Shown here: positions 48,120-59,203 of the stretch, piece by piece | Position numbering within the stretch: position 1 is the stretch's first letter | Layout of the letters: every line of letters starts with the position of its first letter | Assembly (NCBI GenBank): GCA_026874595.1 | Contig: CM049312.1 | Location: 64,760,929-64,824,928, forward strand | DNA from: Sipunculus nudus | Taxonomy: Eukaryota; Annelida; Sipuncula; Golfingiida; Sipunculidae | Direction of reading: 5' to 3' | Length of the DNA: 64,000 nt | The notes under the pieces: model-generated | Seen by the model: only the letters and a program-made list of their open reading frames with translations | Databases searched by the model: none | What the model was told of the DNA's origin: nothing | Position numbers and translations under genes: made by a program

Positions 48120-48743
48120 CCATCTTCTGCTCATTTATTTTGTTCTCCGTTTTACGAATAGGACCTAATGACATGTGGAATTTATATAACACTCATGGTA
48201 GCCACTTTGATATTTTACCGACCCGCAATAAAAGCCGACAGCATATTATTTTTTTAAATAGTTTTGTTAAGACCTATTATAATTAAAATATAGAGGCCTA
48301 AACTCAGCCTAAGACTTTGTCAAGTTTGTGCTCAAGACCATTCATTCATTCAGCTTTGGCCATATGCAGTTTAATGGGTCTAACATGCCCATTCATTATA
48401 TTCGAGTGCAGAATTCATCGATTAAGTAACACGGCAAGAGCCACTTAAATAAATATTTTGAAAATATGAACAATGCTTACCACGATGTGAACAAAACTTC
48501 TGAGCTCTGAAATCTTTCTTTGTCCGGCACAATGCAAATGGCGACCAAAGTCGACTCAAACCACGCGCTTGCTTCAAATGCCCGAATGTCCAGCCAGATG
48601 TCCAGCACTTGTGTCTAAAAATAGCCGTGTCAGCCTTATCGGTCGGGCTGCTCGCTGTCCTGCTGGGCAATTTACAGTGAATTCCCAGTGAAAGTTCGAT
48701 GTTACAGTTGATAGCTGTATTTGGGGAGTTTTACGGTCGCCCC

Positions 48744-48745
<2 letters not shown>
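48120..48745. other. No gene; possible right end of a large insertion
   Basis: 48665-48740 carries TTTACAGTGAATTCCC and GTTTTACGGTCGCC, reminiscent of the palindromic element at 45203. Neither side of 45.2-48.74 kb has a counterpart elsewhere in the window. Confidence 0.3.

Positions 48746-48747
<2 letters not shown>

Positions 48748-48795
<48 letters not shown>
48748..48795. repeat. (TA)n microsatellite
   Basis: Pure TA run, in the same position relative to segment a as the run at 15213. Confidence 0.95.
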
Positions 48796-48796
<1 letters not shown>

Positions 48797-48797
<1 letters not shown>

Positions 48798-49355
48798 GTC
48801 GACTAGTTGTTGGTTTCACATTTATATCGGAAAAATCATGTTTATCATATAATTTATCGTAATTTAAACCAGCTGTACATTTTCTTCTGGAAAGCATGTT
48901 AGACAGCTAGCTTTACATTTTCTCTTTTTTCAACTTTTTGACTTACCATTGAAGCAGTTCCAAAAAAATTATTATCAGAATTAGACATACAACAAGTGAC
49001 ATTTCTATACACACTCATTTGTTTTCCAAACATTTGTTTTGACAGACAGGAAGCCTTTCGGTCTTTATTCATGTATATTGAAAATTGTCAACATATATAT
49101 TCATTTTATTACAAGAGACGGACACACTCTTATCATGTTTCATATGTTTAGATTATCTTAAATTTACAATACATTATCCGTATTGACTGTTGCAACCACC
49201 AAGGTAGGATATATCTAACGGAGGTGTTATGCCATATTTCCCATTACTCTGAATTGGTGTCCTTGTGCGCAATTTCAATAAACACGCGGTTACGTAACTG
49301 ATTTTTAAAATGGAAACATGAAAGGATTATTTGCATATCTTGAACTAGGAATGTT
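48797..49355 (+). repeat. Duplicated segment a, copy 2
   Basis: Counterpart of 15275-15815. Here it is followed by segment b and TRIM-D, with no TRIM-A equivalent in front of it. Confidence 0.75.
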
Positions 49356-49554
49356 TTCTTGTCTCATCAACAACATATTTTCTAATTGCTAAATAGGTAC
49401 TATAAATTAATATGTTAAATAAATTATTTTGTATTGTTTGTTGTATTAGTATCTTATAATTTAACTCTTAATTGTATTTTGAATAAGCACAATTTTAAAG
49501 CTAATTGAATTATGATCGCATATGATGTACATGGATACTATACAAATATACATT

Positions 49555-49785
49555 TTGTCCGGTGGGCTCCTGTCCTGGTGTTCTTTTGTCCTACATCCCA
49601 TGTAAGTATTCTCTAAAACTGAATTGTTCTCTAATGAACAACTCTACGTTCAGATTAATTGAGCGTCTAATTCTATTTCTGTATACGGAATTTAAGGTTA
49701 ATACGGCGTATGATGGTGACATTAATGACTCGGAAATGGTGAGTCCACGTAAATAAGGCAGGCTTATAGAACTAATTCACATCTG
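49555..49785 (+). repeat. Duplicated segment b, copy 2
   Basis: Counterpart of 23425-23650. Confidence 0.85.
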
Positions 49786-49811
49786 CCACTTTCGTTAAAA
49801 TATATTTGGTA

Positions 49812-49815
<4 letters not shown>

Positions 49816-49850
<35 letters not shown>

Positions 49851-49871
49851 TATATGTATATATATATATAT
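49816..49871. repeat. (TA)n microsatellite, interrupted
   Basis: TA run with ACA and GTA interruptions. Confidence 0.9.
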
Positions 49872-49904
49872 TGAACAGTTTATGTTTTGTTGTTACATGC
49901 AATC

Positions 49905-49976
49905 ATAAGGCAAGGTACAAGGTGCAGCGGGATCACAGAAACGCACAGTCAGACGGCCACACATAATCGAATTAAG
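49905..49976 (+). other. Putative non-coding exon 1 of TRIM-D
   Basis: GGTACAAGGTGC, then CACAGAAACGCACAG, resembles the leaders of TRIM-B and TRIM-E and ends ATTAAG before GTAACG. With the acceptor at 50853 this predicts an 877-base intron. The donor is weaker than in TRIM-B. Confidence 0.4.
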
Positions 49977-49989
49977 GTAACGTATGAGC

Positions 49990-50835
49990 AGTTCCTCTAT
50001 ACTGGAGGTTATTTTATACTTTTACGCAAAGCGTATATACCATTAGAGATAATTAAATTGATAATCAATGGAACTTTTGATTTTAATTCTCAAACCTCTT
50101 TAAGTTAATAATAGACCAAATGTCTTAAAATTATAAGATATGAACTCGTCTCTCCGACGATATCGGGTCTGATGAGAACTTCAGGCCCTATTGGTCAAAT
50201 TAAATAAGCCAGTTACATAAATGCAGTGCCAGGGCCAAATACTCTCAATCTATGCAGTTAAATGTGACTGTCTCTTATATATATGACTGATAAAAGATAA
50301 TAATATAGATCACGGTCGATGATAAGACTTACACTAGATGATAAAATTAAACGCATTCAATATATCCGGAATGTGTCAAAATTCCCTAACAATGTCATCG
50401 AGATCACGGTAGTTAGATATTGCATGGGTCTACCTTCATGCCCAATGGATTTATCTGTAAAATATCATTATTTGTGAATATAATAGTTTGATATTTTGCT
50501 AACATTAGAATCTCTAAGAAGTATACAACGTCTCGGCATAAACGGCGATTCTTCATATAACGCTTTGAATTGTTATAGAAATTGGGCGACGGTAAGACCA
50601 AATATGGGCGAAAACGAATATTTATATTTCAAATGTTTTATTTTAGCTTGGAACTTTTCTTCGGGAAATATTTAAGCAAACATGCCATTCTAGGCAATTA
50701 ATCTAACAATTATTGGAAATCTACATTTTTATATTTCTATGTAGAGTCATCCATATACATACATGTAATGCATATATTTCGTGTTTTTCGTTAATAACCA
50801 CGTTACATATCTTCATATCATAACACTTAATATAT
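49990..50835. other. Presumed 5' UTR intron of TRIM-D
   Basis: AT-rich, no independent gene. 50705-50835 matches 24510-24640 upstream of TRIM-B (GGAAATCTACATTTT / GAAAATCTACATTTT, ATGTAGAGTC, CATATATTTCGTGT). Confidence 0.5.
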
Positions 50836-50839
50836 AATT

Positions 50840-50853
50840 TTATATGCTTACAG
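50840..50853 (+). promoter_or_regulatory. Splice acceptor before TRIM-D ATG
   Basis: TTTTATATGCTTACAG precedes AGAAAATGGCG, the same as at TRIM-B. An upstream in-frame start codon at 50844 (ATG in the B copy) would be intronic. Confidence 0.6.
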
Positions 50854-50858
50854 AGAAA

Positions 50859-52805
50859 ATGGCGACAGGAGGTGTAAGAGGCGACTTCGATTGTATTGAC
50901 CAGGTTCTTGTCTGTCAGATTTGCCTGAATCCTTTTCTGAACAGTAAGGCTCGGATTTTATCATGTCTCCATACTTTCTGTGAAGCTTGTTTGGAAAATA
51001 TTTTGTCACGACAGCCTGGCAAACGAATCACGTGTTCCATCTGCCGGCAGCAGACTGAACTAAAACAAGGTCTGGTGTCTGATCTGCCGATAAACTTTAT
51101 TATTGATCAAGCTCAGCGAATGGCGGAAGTAATGTCCCAAACTGTGCTTTGTTCTAAATGTTGCAAAAAGAAAGAATACGTACCAGCGACACATAGGTGT
51201 GTTACGTGTAGACGTCACATGTGTGTCCCTTGTAAAAAACAACATGACAAATTTCCAGGATTTTCCGCTCATCAGGTGGAACAGTTGGAACATGAACTAC
51301 CCGGCAGGAGTGAAAGGTCATGTAATACGCACAATTCACCCGTCTGCTTGTTCTGTAAAAAATGTAAAGTCCTGTTGTGCGCACAATGCCTAACGGAGGA
51401 AACGCATGACTCTCACACTGATGACATTAAGACCGTTGATGACGCACTATACGATATGCAAAAAATGTTATTGGACAATAAAAATGTGGTTTTAAGACAC
51501 TTAGAATTTGTTAGACAGAAGATAGAAGTCAACACAAGACAGCTAGAACATATAGCAGGTATAGAGAAGGATATTATTCAGACAATAGATTTGTTGAAGT
51601 CCTGTATCGACGAAAGCGGAAATGACCTGCTAAAAGAATTGAAGGATAAATATATAGCAAAGTTACAAAGGCAAAGAGCTCATCTGACTGATATTCTGAA
51701 GAGAGGCATGTCAAGTCTGAAAGCTTTAGAAGAATTTGAACTTAATAAAACTATTCGAATTTGGGACAGCAGCGACTCCAGGATCAAGGATACATTAGGA
51801 TTGGAGCAGATTATTTCAGGATTAAAGAACGAAGTAGAAATAGCGATGGTAAAGTTTACAAAACAACTACAAGTGTCAGTCATTGGTAAATTAGAAAAGA
51901 CAGACCTACCACCGGTGGTGCGTGAACCTGATAGGCAGGATTTGTTGACCCCGGATGATCTACTTGAATTGTCAAAACAGCTACGTAATCCAGCAGCAAT
52001 TAAACTCACAATGATCAAAAGCTTACCAATAGCAAGATTCCCTGTTTATACATATAGTGATGTTGCAACATTGGTAGATGGCTCTGCTGTGTTAACTGGA
52101 AAGTCTGATGATGAACTACTGAGGATAAATCATCAAGGTGATGTATTATCAAGATACAAACCTGAGGGGGACGATGAAATAAGATCAATCGCAGCATACA
52201 ATAAAACTGTCATATGTACATTTGGTAAAAAATCCAAATTTCTTGAACTTGCACTTGTTGGTCACAACATAACTCTGACAGAGTTACACAGTAAGCGGGG
52301 GATCAAGGCTGATGGTGTATGTGTAGACTGTAGTGGGAATATAATCCTGTATGATGAGAAGACGGTGACGAAACTCGACAGCCGGGATAACATCGTGTGG
52401 CAGAAGACTGTCACGGAGAAATGTGACCGTGTTAAGTCTGGTTTGTTGGATAATAAACAGAGTTATCTGGTAAATTACTGCTCAACGAGAACGACAGATA
52501 TATGGAATAAGGAAGGTAACCATATAGGGACATTAAAGTACGTACCTCACCAGCATCCCCTGGTTGTATGTGACATGACTGTGAGTCAAAGAGGAACCTT
52601 TATTGTGACACATCGGTGCGACACCTGTAAACCTGGCGACACAGTGACGGAGTACACTCCAGACGGCTCGTTCATCAGACATCTGCTGACTCAGAAAGAC
52701 GGAGTACGCTGGCCCTACAGGGTCTCATGTGATCAGCAGGGATACATGTGGATCAATGATACCTATTACAGGGATCCAACAATAAGAATCTACAAACTCT
52801 CCTAA
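50859..52805 (+). CDS. TRIM-D: intact TRIM-like E3 ubiquitin ligase
   Basis: Single uninterrupted frame of 648 residues, closest to TRIM-B. RING ligands Cys19, 22, 36, His38, Cys41, 44, 59, 62 and all B-box 1-like (98-138) and B-box 2 (155-186) ligands are present at the same positions as in TRIM-B. A coiled coil follows (about 200-290, RQKIEVNTRQLEHIAGIEKD). The C-terminal half has propeller-type repeats (VDGSAVLTGKSDDELLRIN, VDCSGNIILYD, VSQRGTFIVTHR, SCDQQGYMWINDTYY) and a CDTC pair before the last blade. It differs from TRIM-B by one extra residue near KTVTEKC and one near CKPGDT. It probably acts as a dimeric E3 ligase in the cytosol; substrate and inducer are unknown. The start at 50859 follows the acceptor and paralogue conservation. 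Confidence 0.9.
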   Translation: MATGGVRGDFDCIDQVLVCQICLNPFLNSKARILSCLHTFCEACLENILSRQPGKRITCSICRQQTELKQGLVSDLPINFIIDQAQRMAEVMSQTVLCSKCCKKKEYVPATHRCVTCRRHMCVPCKKQHDKFPGFSAHQVEQLEHELPGRSERSCNTHNSPVCLFCKKCKVLLCAQCLTEETHDSHTDDIKTVDDALYDMQKMLLDNKNVVLRHLEFVRQKIEVNTRQLEHIAGIEKDIIQTIDLLKSCIDESGNDLLKELKDKYIAKLQRQRAHLTDILKRGMSSLKALEEFELNKTIRIWDSSDSRIKDTLGLEQIISGLKNEVEIAMVKFTKQLQVSVIGKLEKTDLPPVVREPDRQDLLTPDDLLELSKQLRNPAAIKLTMIKSLPIARFPVYTYSDVATLVDGSAVLTGKSDDELLRINHQGDVLSRYKPEGDDEIRSIAAYNKTVICTFGKKSKFLELALVGHNITLTELHSKRGIKADGVCVDCSGNIILYDEKTVTKLDSRDNIVWQKTVTEKCDRVKSGLLDNKQSYLVNYCSTRTTDIWNKEGNHIGTLKYVPHQHPLVVCDMTVSQRGTFIVTHRCDTCKPGDTVTEYTPDGSFIRHLLTQKDGVRWPYRVSCDQQGYMWINDTYYRDPTIRIYKLS

Positions 52806-53385
52806 TTGATTTGGACAAATTTGTTATAATAATTGAAAAAAAATCTAGCATACATACTTTTTTTATAGCATTCGATGATCTAAATGCACAATACTTTCTT
52901 TAGTCATCATTCATCAATTAGAGCCACTGGGAGGCCAAGTATCTGGATGACGGTCCACTCCGTCAAAAGCCAAATGCCAATCTCTAGTTAGACCATGCAA
53001 ATAGAGCAGGACCAGGTACTTTTATCTGTACCTAGGTACACAATTTAGAGTACCTGTACCTGGTAAAAGCTACTCCAGATACATGTGTGACACTAGAAAT
53101 GGGTCAATGGCAGAGTACAAAGGTTTGGGTCACTTGCATATCAACCTTGTAAGGGCAGTTATCTATCTCAGGTAGTGGTAATTACCAAGCATTTATCCCT
53201 GCTGCCTTTTAAGCTGAACGGTTTAGCTGGGCTGGCAAGCTGGTCAACCTCCAGCCTCTGAGCAGCATATATGCGTTCTAAGGAAACTGAAATCGTTTAA
53301 TTTGGATAGTGAACTACTTTATTTATTCTATTCATTGATGGTCAAGAGTGTAATTTCTTATGCTTTGATATGCAGGGGGGGGGGA
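52806..53385 (+). repeat. Duplicated segment c1, copy 2
   Basis: Counterpart of 26600-27240. The conserved 3' block begins at 52869 with CATTCGATGATCTAAATGCAC after TTTTTTTATAG. Confidence 0.9.
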
Positions 53386-53474
53386 TACGGAGTGTGAAAA
53401 AAAAACAACGACCTCCGCCAATGCAGTTCATTACCTTATATGGCATTGTCAGAAAAGCAGCATTTTTCCTTATG

Positions 53475-54640
53475 AAAATTCCTGGCCCCTGTGCTGAATG
53501 TCGATTTACTGACCCTTTCCGGAAACGGCAGGCACACTTGGGGTGACGTCGTTGTCCTCTGTGCCGTGACGACCCCTACTCGAAGATGGCCATATCGTCA
53601 CATGTTACGGCCCTGTGTAAACAAATTTGCTGTAAACCTCCCTTGTATCATTGCCGAGCTCTCCAAAAATATTAAAATCCGTATAAAACTGTTCGAGTAA
53701 TATTACTTACAGACAAACAAACATAAGAAAAAAAAAAGCCACCAACACATATACCCCTCAGCTTGGCGGAGGTAATAAAGATATGGTTATGATGTAACGA
53801 ATGGTCGAAGGCAAATGCGTGCACAATTATCATATTGTCTGGTTAGGATCAGGGTGAAGACTGGAAAACAAGGTACTCAAATACATTTGAACGGAAAGCG
53901 ATTGTATAATGCATAGAGACATCACAATATTATTGCTGATTTTTATGATCAATACTTAGTATTATTATCCGATTTCTATTTGCACTCATCACGTACTATG
54001 TGATATAAAATCACCCTCAAGGCAAATTCTTGTTTTGTTTTGAATAAAGTTTATATATCGTATATCCTGTTTTATCTTAAAAGATATTGCGAGAGATTAC
54101 ACGCGTGGAACTTAGATTTACGCACTATTAACGGATACTGGTCCTAGGCGCTATGCTTGGTACTTTACCAACATATAACATATCTTTGCGCTTACGTTTA
54201 ACCATCCACCCATGCATTCTTATTGGCAACATGACCGAATACTGTTCTTGTGTCCAATAATCAATTTTCGTTGCTCGTATAGAACACATATAATTTTATT
54301 TTTATCTTTTTCCAACGCGATAGTATCACGTTTCCGCATGATAGTATCTTCTTCCCACGCGATAGTATCTCTTTCCCATTCGATAATTATCGCGTGCGTC
54401 GCGTTAGTAATCTCATTGTAGAGAAACATGCCGTAAGGATTTAAGATGCAAGTCTTGCTTTGTTGTCTATCTTTATTTACCGCTTTTTAACGAGAGTGTA
54501 ATCGCATAGTAATCGTATGGGAACGCGCTACTATCGCTTAGGAAAGAAATGAAAAAAAAAATGTTCTATGTGTCATTTAAGAGCCGACTAAATTTTCGGA
54601 CCTACAACACTAAATATCAAAACACACCACGCATACAAAT
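53475..54640 (+). repeat. Duplicated segments c2 and c3, copy 2
   Basis: Counterparts of 28300-28460 and 28840-29760, here contiguous because the insertion at 28461 is missing. Confidence 0.8.
54305..54545. repeat. 21-bp minisatellite with inverted arms, copy 2
   Basis: Left arm of about four units on the pattern CGCGATAGTATC(T/A)C followed by (G/T)TTCCCA; right arm with complements (GTATGGGAACGCGCTACTAT). The left arm is expanded relative to copy 1 at 29475, so the array changed length after the duplication. Confidence 0.65.
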
Positions 54641-54649
54641 ATACACATT

Positions 54650-55800
54650 GTGACACGCATGTAAATACACGTATAATTTGTAAATAAGCACAAATAAATA
54701 ATAATAGTAACAAATCAACCACATTTTCTGCATTGAGTTTTATCATTTTGAAACTACTAGAAATAGTAACAATGCAGTTATTTTAATGTATGATTGATTC
54801 TTAAAATACGGAGACCACGATGCATTTAACCATGGAAATAACAATACCATATTCATAGAGGCATGCATATATTGTAGCGGTCGAGGGAACCTTATTGTGT
54901 GGAGAATAAGCGAAACACAAACAATATGTCGTCAATTGGTAGAGACTTCATTATGCATTAAAAAATACATGCGATTCATAAATACATGTGCACAGCATGC
55001 TGCAAAGTTCGTGTGCGTCCAGCTGAGATGTCAGTTCAAATGTGCCGCTAACCAGACATCTGGCAGCATCATTATACTGTGACCCTGACGCTACCAGGGG
55101 ACACTGATGGCCTACTCATTAATACTGATAGGATCATGCTGAGATGTATAAATTTACATTCTGTTACAGCAGTTAACTGAAATATGTTTTTTTTCATGTT
55201 TCTGACACATTATACAAAAACTACTTTATGAAATTTAATGAAACTTTACATCCACATGAAATGTGACCCAAACATTATACATGTAAAAAAGGTATCAAAC
55301 TAACGTATAGCTATCACTTACTGTTTAGGTTATTGCAAAGTTTAGAACTTCAACAGACACAGATAATCCACTTAAATAATAATTGCAGCACCACTAAATA
55401 CTTGAGATACAAGGATGAAAACAGAGTTAAAGAAAGTTATAAGAATCTAACAGTGTTATAAATATAAAGCTAATATGTATAATACTGAGTAATTTATAGA
55501 AGAATTATTATGGCCCAACAAACACATGTACTGGGGGTGACTGATCAGTGGGTTGACCACATGGTGTGACACACTAGGGAACAGACTTGCCCACCGCATG
55601 GTTCTTCACATATAAGGTTAAAAGTACAACTTGAACATGCACAATTAATTAGCATCACTTATAAGCCCTTCCACAAATATATTAATTTACTTAAAACGCC
55701 ATATTTAATATATGTGGGCGTTTTTTAAAGTTATCGAACATAAAGTAAATGTGAGGTAACACACATAACACTTGCTGGTAGTTGACTAGCAAAAGTGTCA
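54650..55800. other. No gene recognised
   Basis: No supportable feature. The frame at 54897-55082 shows no motif. Confidence 0.5.
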
Positions 55801-55807
55801 GCAGAAT

Positions 55808-55858
55808 AAGGGGGGGGGGGGGGGGGGGCTTTGCGGCTCCACGAATACGCCCCTGACG
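55808..55858 (-). mobile_element. Poly-G with transposon-end-like string
   Basis: A G run of about 20 bases, then on the minus strand CAGGGGCGTATTCGTGGAGC leading into the C run. CAGGGGCGTA next to poly-C/G resembles hAT-like element ends. No partner end was found. Confidence 0.35.
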
Positions 55859-55984
55859 AAAGACGTCTTCTTAATACAGCTGTGATGTACAGATCAGAAA
55901 ACATTTATAACGTAACAGTGACGTCATAGAGGTTGTTTGCGTATGAGTGAATGACGTCATCTTGTATGACCAGGCCATAACACA

Positions 55985-56680
55985 TAGTTTTGCACTGTAT
56001 AAAGACATTGCGATCTGTTATAGCCTATGTATATTTATGTAACCGCTTCTATGTTTAAAGCATACACCCTGGCATACAAAGTTAATATGCAGACACCGTT
56101 TGTGGGATGGCAGTCTGGCGCCTGTCTCTTCCCATCAGATTATACAAAGTATACCATATGTCATCTGTGTCACCCTGGGCCAGCCAATACTGGTTTACAC
56201 CCCTGGCTCGCACCGGTTCCTCTCATAGAACACAGTCGTGCTGTTATTATAGACTGACAACTCCAGTCCCCTAGCAACGTAACCACCCACGTCAACATTA
56301 GACTTGGCCTAGCCTTATACCAGAGAGAATATCCGATAATCTCCCTTGATATTTAGAGATTCTACCCGCTAATATCAGATTCGAATTCACAACTCCCAAC
56401 GCAGATCCTTAGACACGGCAGTCTCTTTATCACTTGGACTGGTCTAGTTTGCTGGTACAACTGTATTTATTTTTAGGGTCAACAGTCAGTGGGTGCTTTG
56501 GAATGGCCAGTTAATGTCCCACTCTTATTGCCAGCTCATTATTTCGCACGTGTAGACCAATTTAACTTCATCCACTGGATAAACTGCATAGATTCTTACA
56601 AATGACGCAGCAACATCTGCTTCACAAACAATGTCATGTCGTTTCTAATGGTTTTGAAAATTTTGTAAAAAATTACCCTT
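55985..56680 (+). repeat. Duplicated segment d, copy 2
   Basis: Counterpart of 29975-30680. Preserves the minus-strand ATTCGAATCTG string. Confidence 0.8.
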
Positions 56681-56689
56681 ATTGGGACA

Positions 56690-57490
56690 GACTTGGCATC
56701 GATAAAAGAAACATAAACAGGACAAACTAGAAAAGCACTCAGAGAGCGCAGACCTCGGTCAAGTCAGCTCATTAGCCTCATATGGAACTGTCAGAAAAAC
56801 AGCATTATTCCTTTAAAATATTATTTGACCAAGGATGTTCATGTATCTAAATTTAATCATTTTTTTCTTTGATCATTGCCGAGCTATCCTTGAGATCTCA
56901 TCAAAATCCGTCAATAACTTTTTGACTAATGTTACTAACAGACAACAAACAAACAAACACCCGCAAAAACATTACCCCTGCCGCTTAGTGGAGGTAATAA
57001 ACAGGTATCGTCGAATACATTTGCAGACTAAAGCTAAGATTTCTTATATATACGGAATGCGGGATGCGTAAAGCGTTTAAAATAGGTACACGTATTGAGT
57101 AATAAAGAAAGTCAGTTTCCTCATTCGCGGACCCGGCATGCGGAATGCTTATCTATCCGACAAAAATGATCGCTACATGTAGCGAATTTTTAAATTTCCG
57201 GATGTTATCAAGGGGAACAAATAGCAAAAATGCATGCCGCCGTGTATGTTTATATGAAATCTCTCAACACACATCTCATATTCCGTAGATAAGGAATCTT
57301 ACAGCCGAATACTGCCCTCGAAATTTGCCAAAGTCGGGCTTTTGGCCCCATATCTTGTTGGGGGGGGGGGTTTGGGGGAGCTTAACTTTCTTATGACGTC
57401 TATGACGTCACGACTCTCTCCAAATATAATCAAATCGTCACCTGCTAATCGTCCCAGTGTAAGCAAATATAAAATAGACCTCCATTCGGC
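56690..57490. other. No gene; relics of segment c and a poly-G
   Basis: Around 56940-57000 ACAGACAACAAACAAACA and CGCTTAGTGGAGGTAATAAA resemble 28860-28935 and 53712-53775, so another piece of segment c sits here. A G run of 12 is at 57360. Confidence 0.5.
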
Positions 57491-57663
57491 TAAGCACTGT
57501 GTAATTCTGAAAACAAGATTTTTTTCTATGCACATAAACACGTTTTAATCAATACACCAATACTTGTATTCGTATATTTCGCCTGCGCCAGTTATACATG
57601 AATCGGCGCTCTTTCAATCAATGTATTTTGTCAATTTACCGATGGCGTATTATCACATGACAC

Positions 57664-57789
57664 ATCACCTGACAAAAGTATACAGTAAACGAGCTTATCA
57701 GTTTACCTTGTGTCACAGGTTATCACTAGATAGGGTAAAAGTGCGACGACACAGCAGAAACGCCCATTGAGATTGCCACCTCCAGGAAG
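57664..57789 (+). other. Putative promoter-proximal leader and exon 1 of TRIM-E
   Basis: ATCACCTGACAAAAGTA, then TAGATAGGGTAAAAGTGCGAC and CAGAAACGCCC, matches the leader of TRIM-B (ATCACCTGACAAATGTA; GAGAGGGTACAAAGTACGAC). It ends CCAGGAAG before GTAAAC. With the acceptor at 59199 the intron would be 1410 bases and would contain the repeat insertion at 58048. The equivalent stretch is missing upstream of TRIM-C. Confidence 0.5.
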
Positions 57790-57844
57790 GTAAACTATTA
57801 ACGGCACATATTTGTCTTTTACAAATGTTATATATGTAACATAA

Positions 57845-58045
57845 GTTAAATAAGTGTATTTATAATTGTAAAATCCAGTGACCGGCATAGTGTGTGTATG
57901 TGTGTGTGGGATTGTCCGGGTGGCTGATGTGATTGAATCACTGGAAAATTTGGAATAAATTCCACCTTCTATGTGTTACATATGTACACTTGCTTGACTC
58001 GCTCTGTGTAGTTTATTAATAGACTCACATGCTATCGGTTAGAAA
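57845..58045 (+). repeat. Duplicated segment e, copy 2
   Basis: Counterpart of 31020-31228 (CCAGTGACCGGCATAGTGTG, GGGATTGTCCGGGTGG, CTATCGGTTAGAAATA). It continues after the insertion at about 58987-59070. Confidence 0.8.
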
Positions 58046-58047
58046 TA

Positions 58048-58986
58048 CAGTCGAACCTCTTTTAGTGGGCACCTTCATAAAGTGGGCACCTCTATAAAAT
58101 GGGCACTTTTGGGCAGTCCCATTTTTTTTCTTTTGTTCATTCTGTTTAGCTAATAAGCTTAACATCTATATTCTGTATGTTTGGCACTTTTCCCGAGCTA
58201 ATGTGGGCACTTCATTGATTTTCCCAACTGAAGTATCTTCCCATTTAAACTTTCAGATTTTCATTTCTTGTGAATTTTTAATTTTAAAGCCATCAGAATA
58301 ACCGATTTCTGTTGAATATACATATATTTCAACTAATAATGATTAGACAGATGAACAAAGTCAGAGACGTATTACTCTCTGATTGCATAATCATATTAAT
58401 AGGCTTCTCGACTCAAGGCTAGACATGGGATACTGGCATACTAATTAGATTACTTTAATGTGCCTGCACAGGCACCAGTCAGACATCAGCCCAGAGTGGT
58501 ATTCCTTTGATTGGTTACAGCCAGTAGTGAATGCACCACTGAGTAGATATATTTTGTACTGATAAGCATACTTCTAATGTTACAGTCACTAGACGTTCTT
58601 ATGTCACTAAAGCAAAGAAACTGCTATAATCAATACCATGAGCTGGAGCCCTTGGTATTTTGAGATGAGGTAATAGGATTAGGTCCCCCTGACGCTGTAC
58701 AATGTTTACTTATATACACCAATATATGTTATAATACACACCCAACATTTGTTTTTTAGTGCATATATATAATAATAATAATAGTAATACTAATATAAAA
58801 AATAATTTTTTTAAATTATAAACCTTCATGTTTAAAAACAGGGAGAAAGTACAAGCCTAAATTTAATGAAGTACTCTAACAATAGGAGCAACTATAGTCA
58901 TATTTCAAAGTATGTGGCAGCACTGAATGTGGCAGCTACTACCTCCATATAGTGGGCACCTCTATAAAGTGGCAAGATTTGCCCAG
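58048..58986. mobile_element. Inserted repeat with TAGTGGGCACC motifs
   Basis: Absent from the upstream region of TRIM-C. It starts CAGTCGAACCTCTTTTAGTG, a pogo/Tc1-like type of end, followed by three AGTGGGCACCT-like repeats. Another AGTGGGCACCTCTATAAAG lies at 58951 in the same orientation. No transposase frame. It probably sits inside the 5' UTR intron of TRIM-E. Confidence 0.5.
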
Positions 58987-59185
58987 TTCATGTATTCCGC
59001 AGGCTATTTTACACTTTTTCATTGAAATTAGATTACATAAAGATACATGGATTCATTATTTTCTAATATTCTGAAAAAAAATAAAATACTACTTCCACAG
59101 TTATATAACTCTTTACACGCTCCAAAACAAAAGTTCAAGAATGGATGTAATTTCTGTAGAATATATATTTTAGGAGATATATTCG

Positions 59186-59199
59186 TTATACTTACACAG
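59186..59199 (+). promoter_or_regulatory. Splice acceptor before TRIM-E ATG
   Basis: TATACTTACACAG ends four bases before the ATG at 59204. Confidence 0.55.
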
Positions 59200-59203
59200 G
59201 AAA

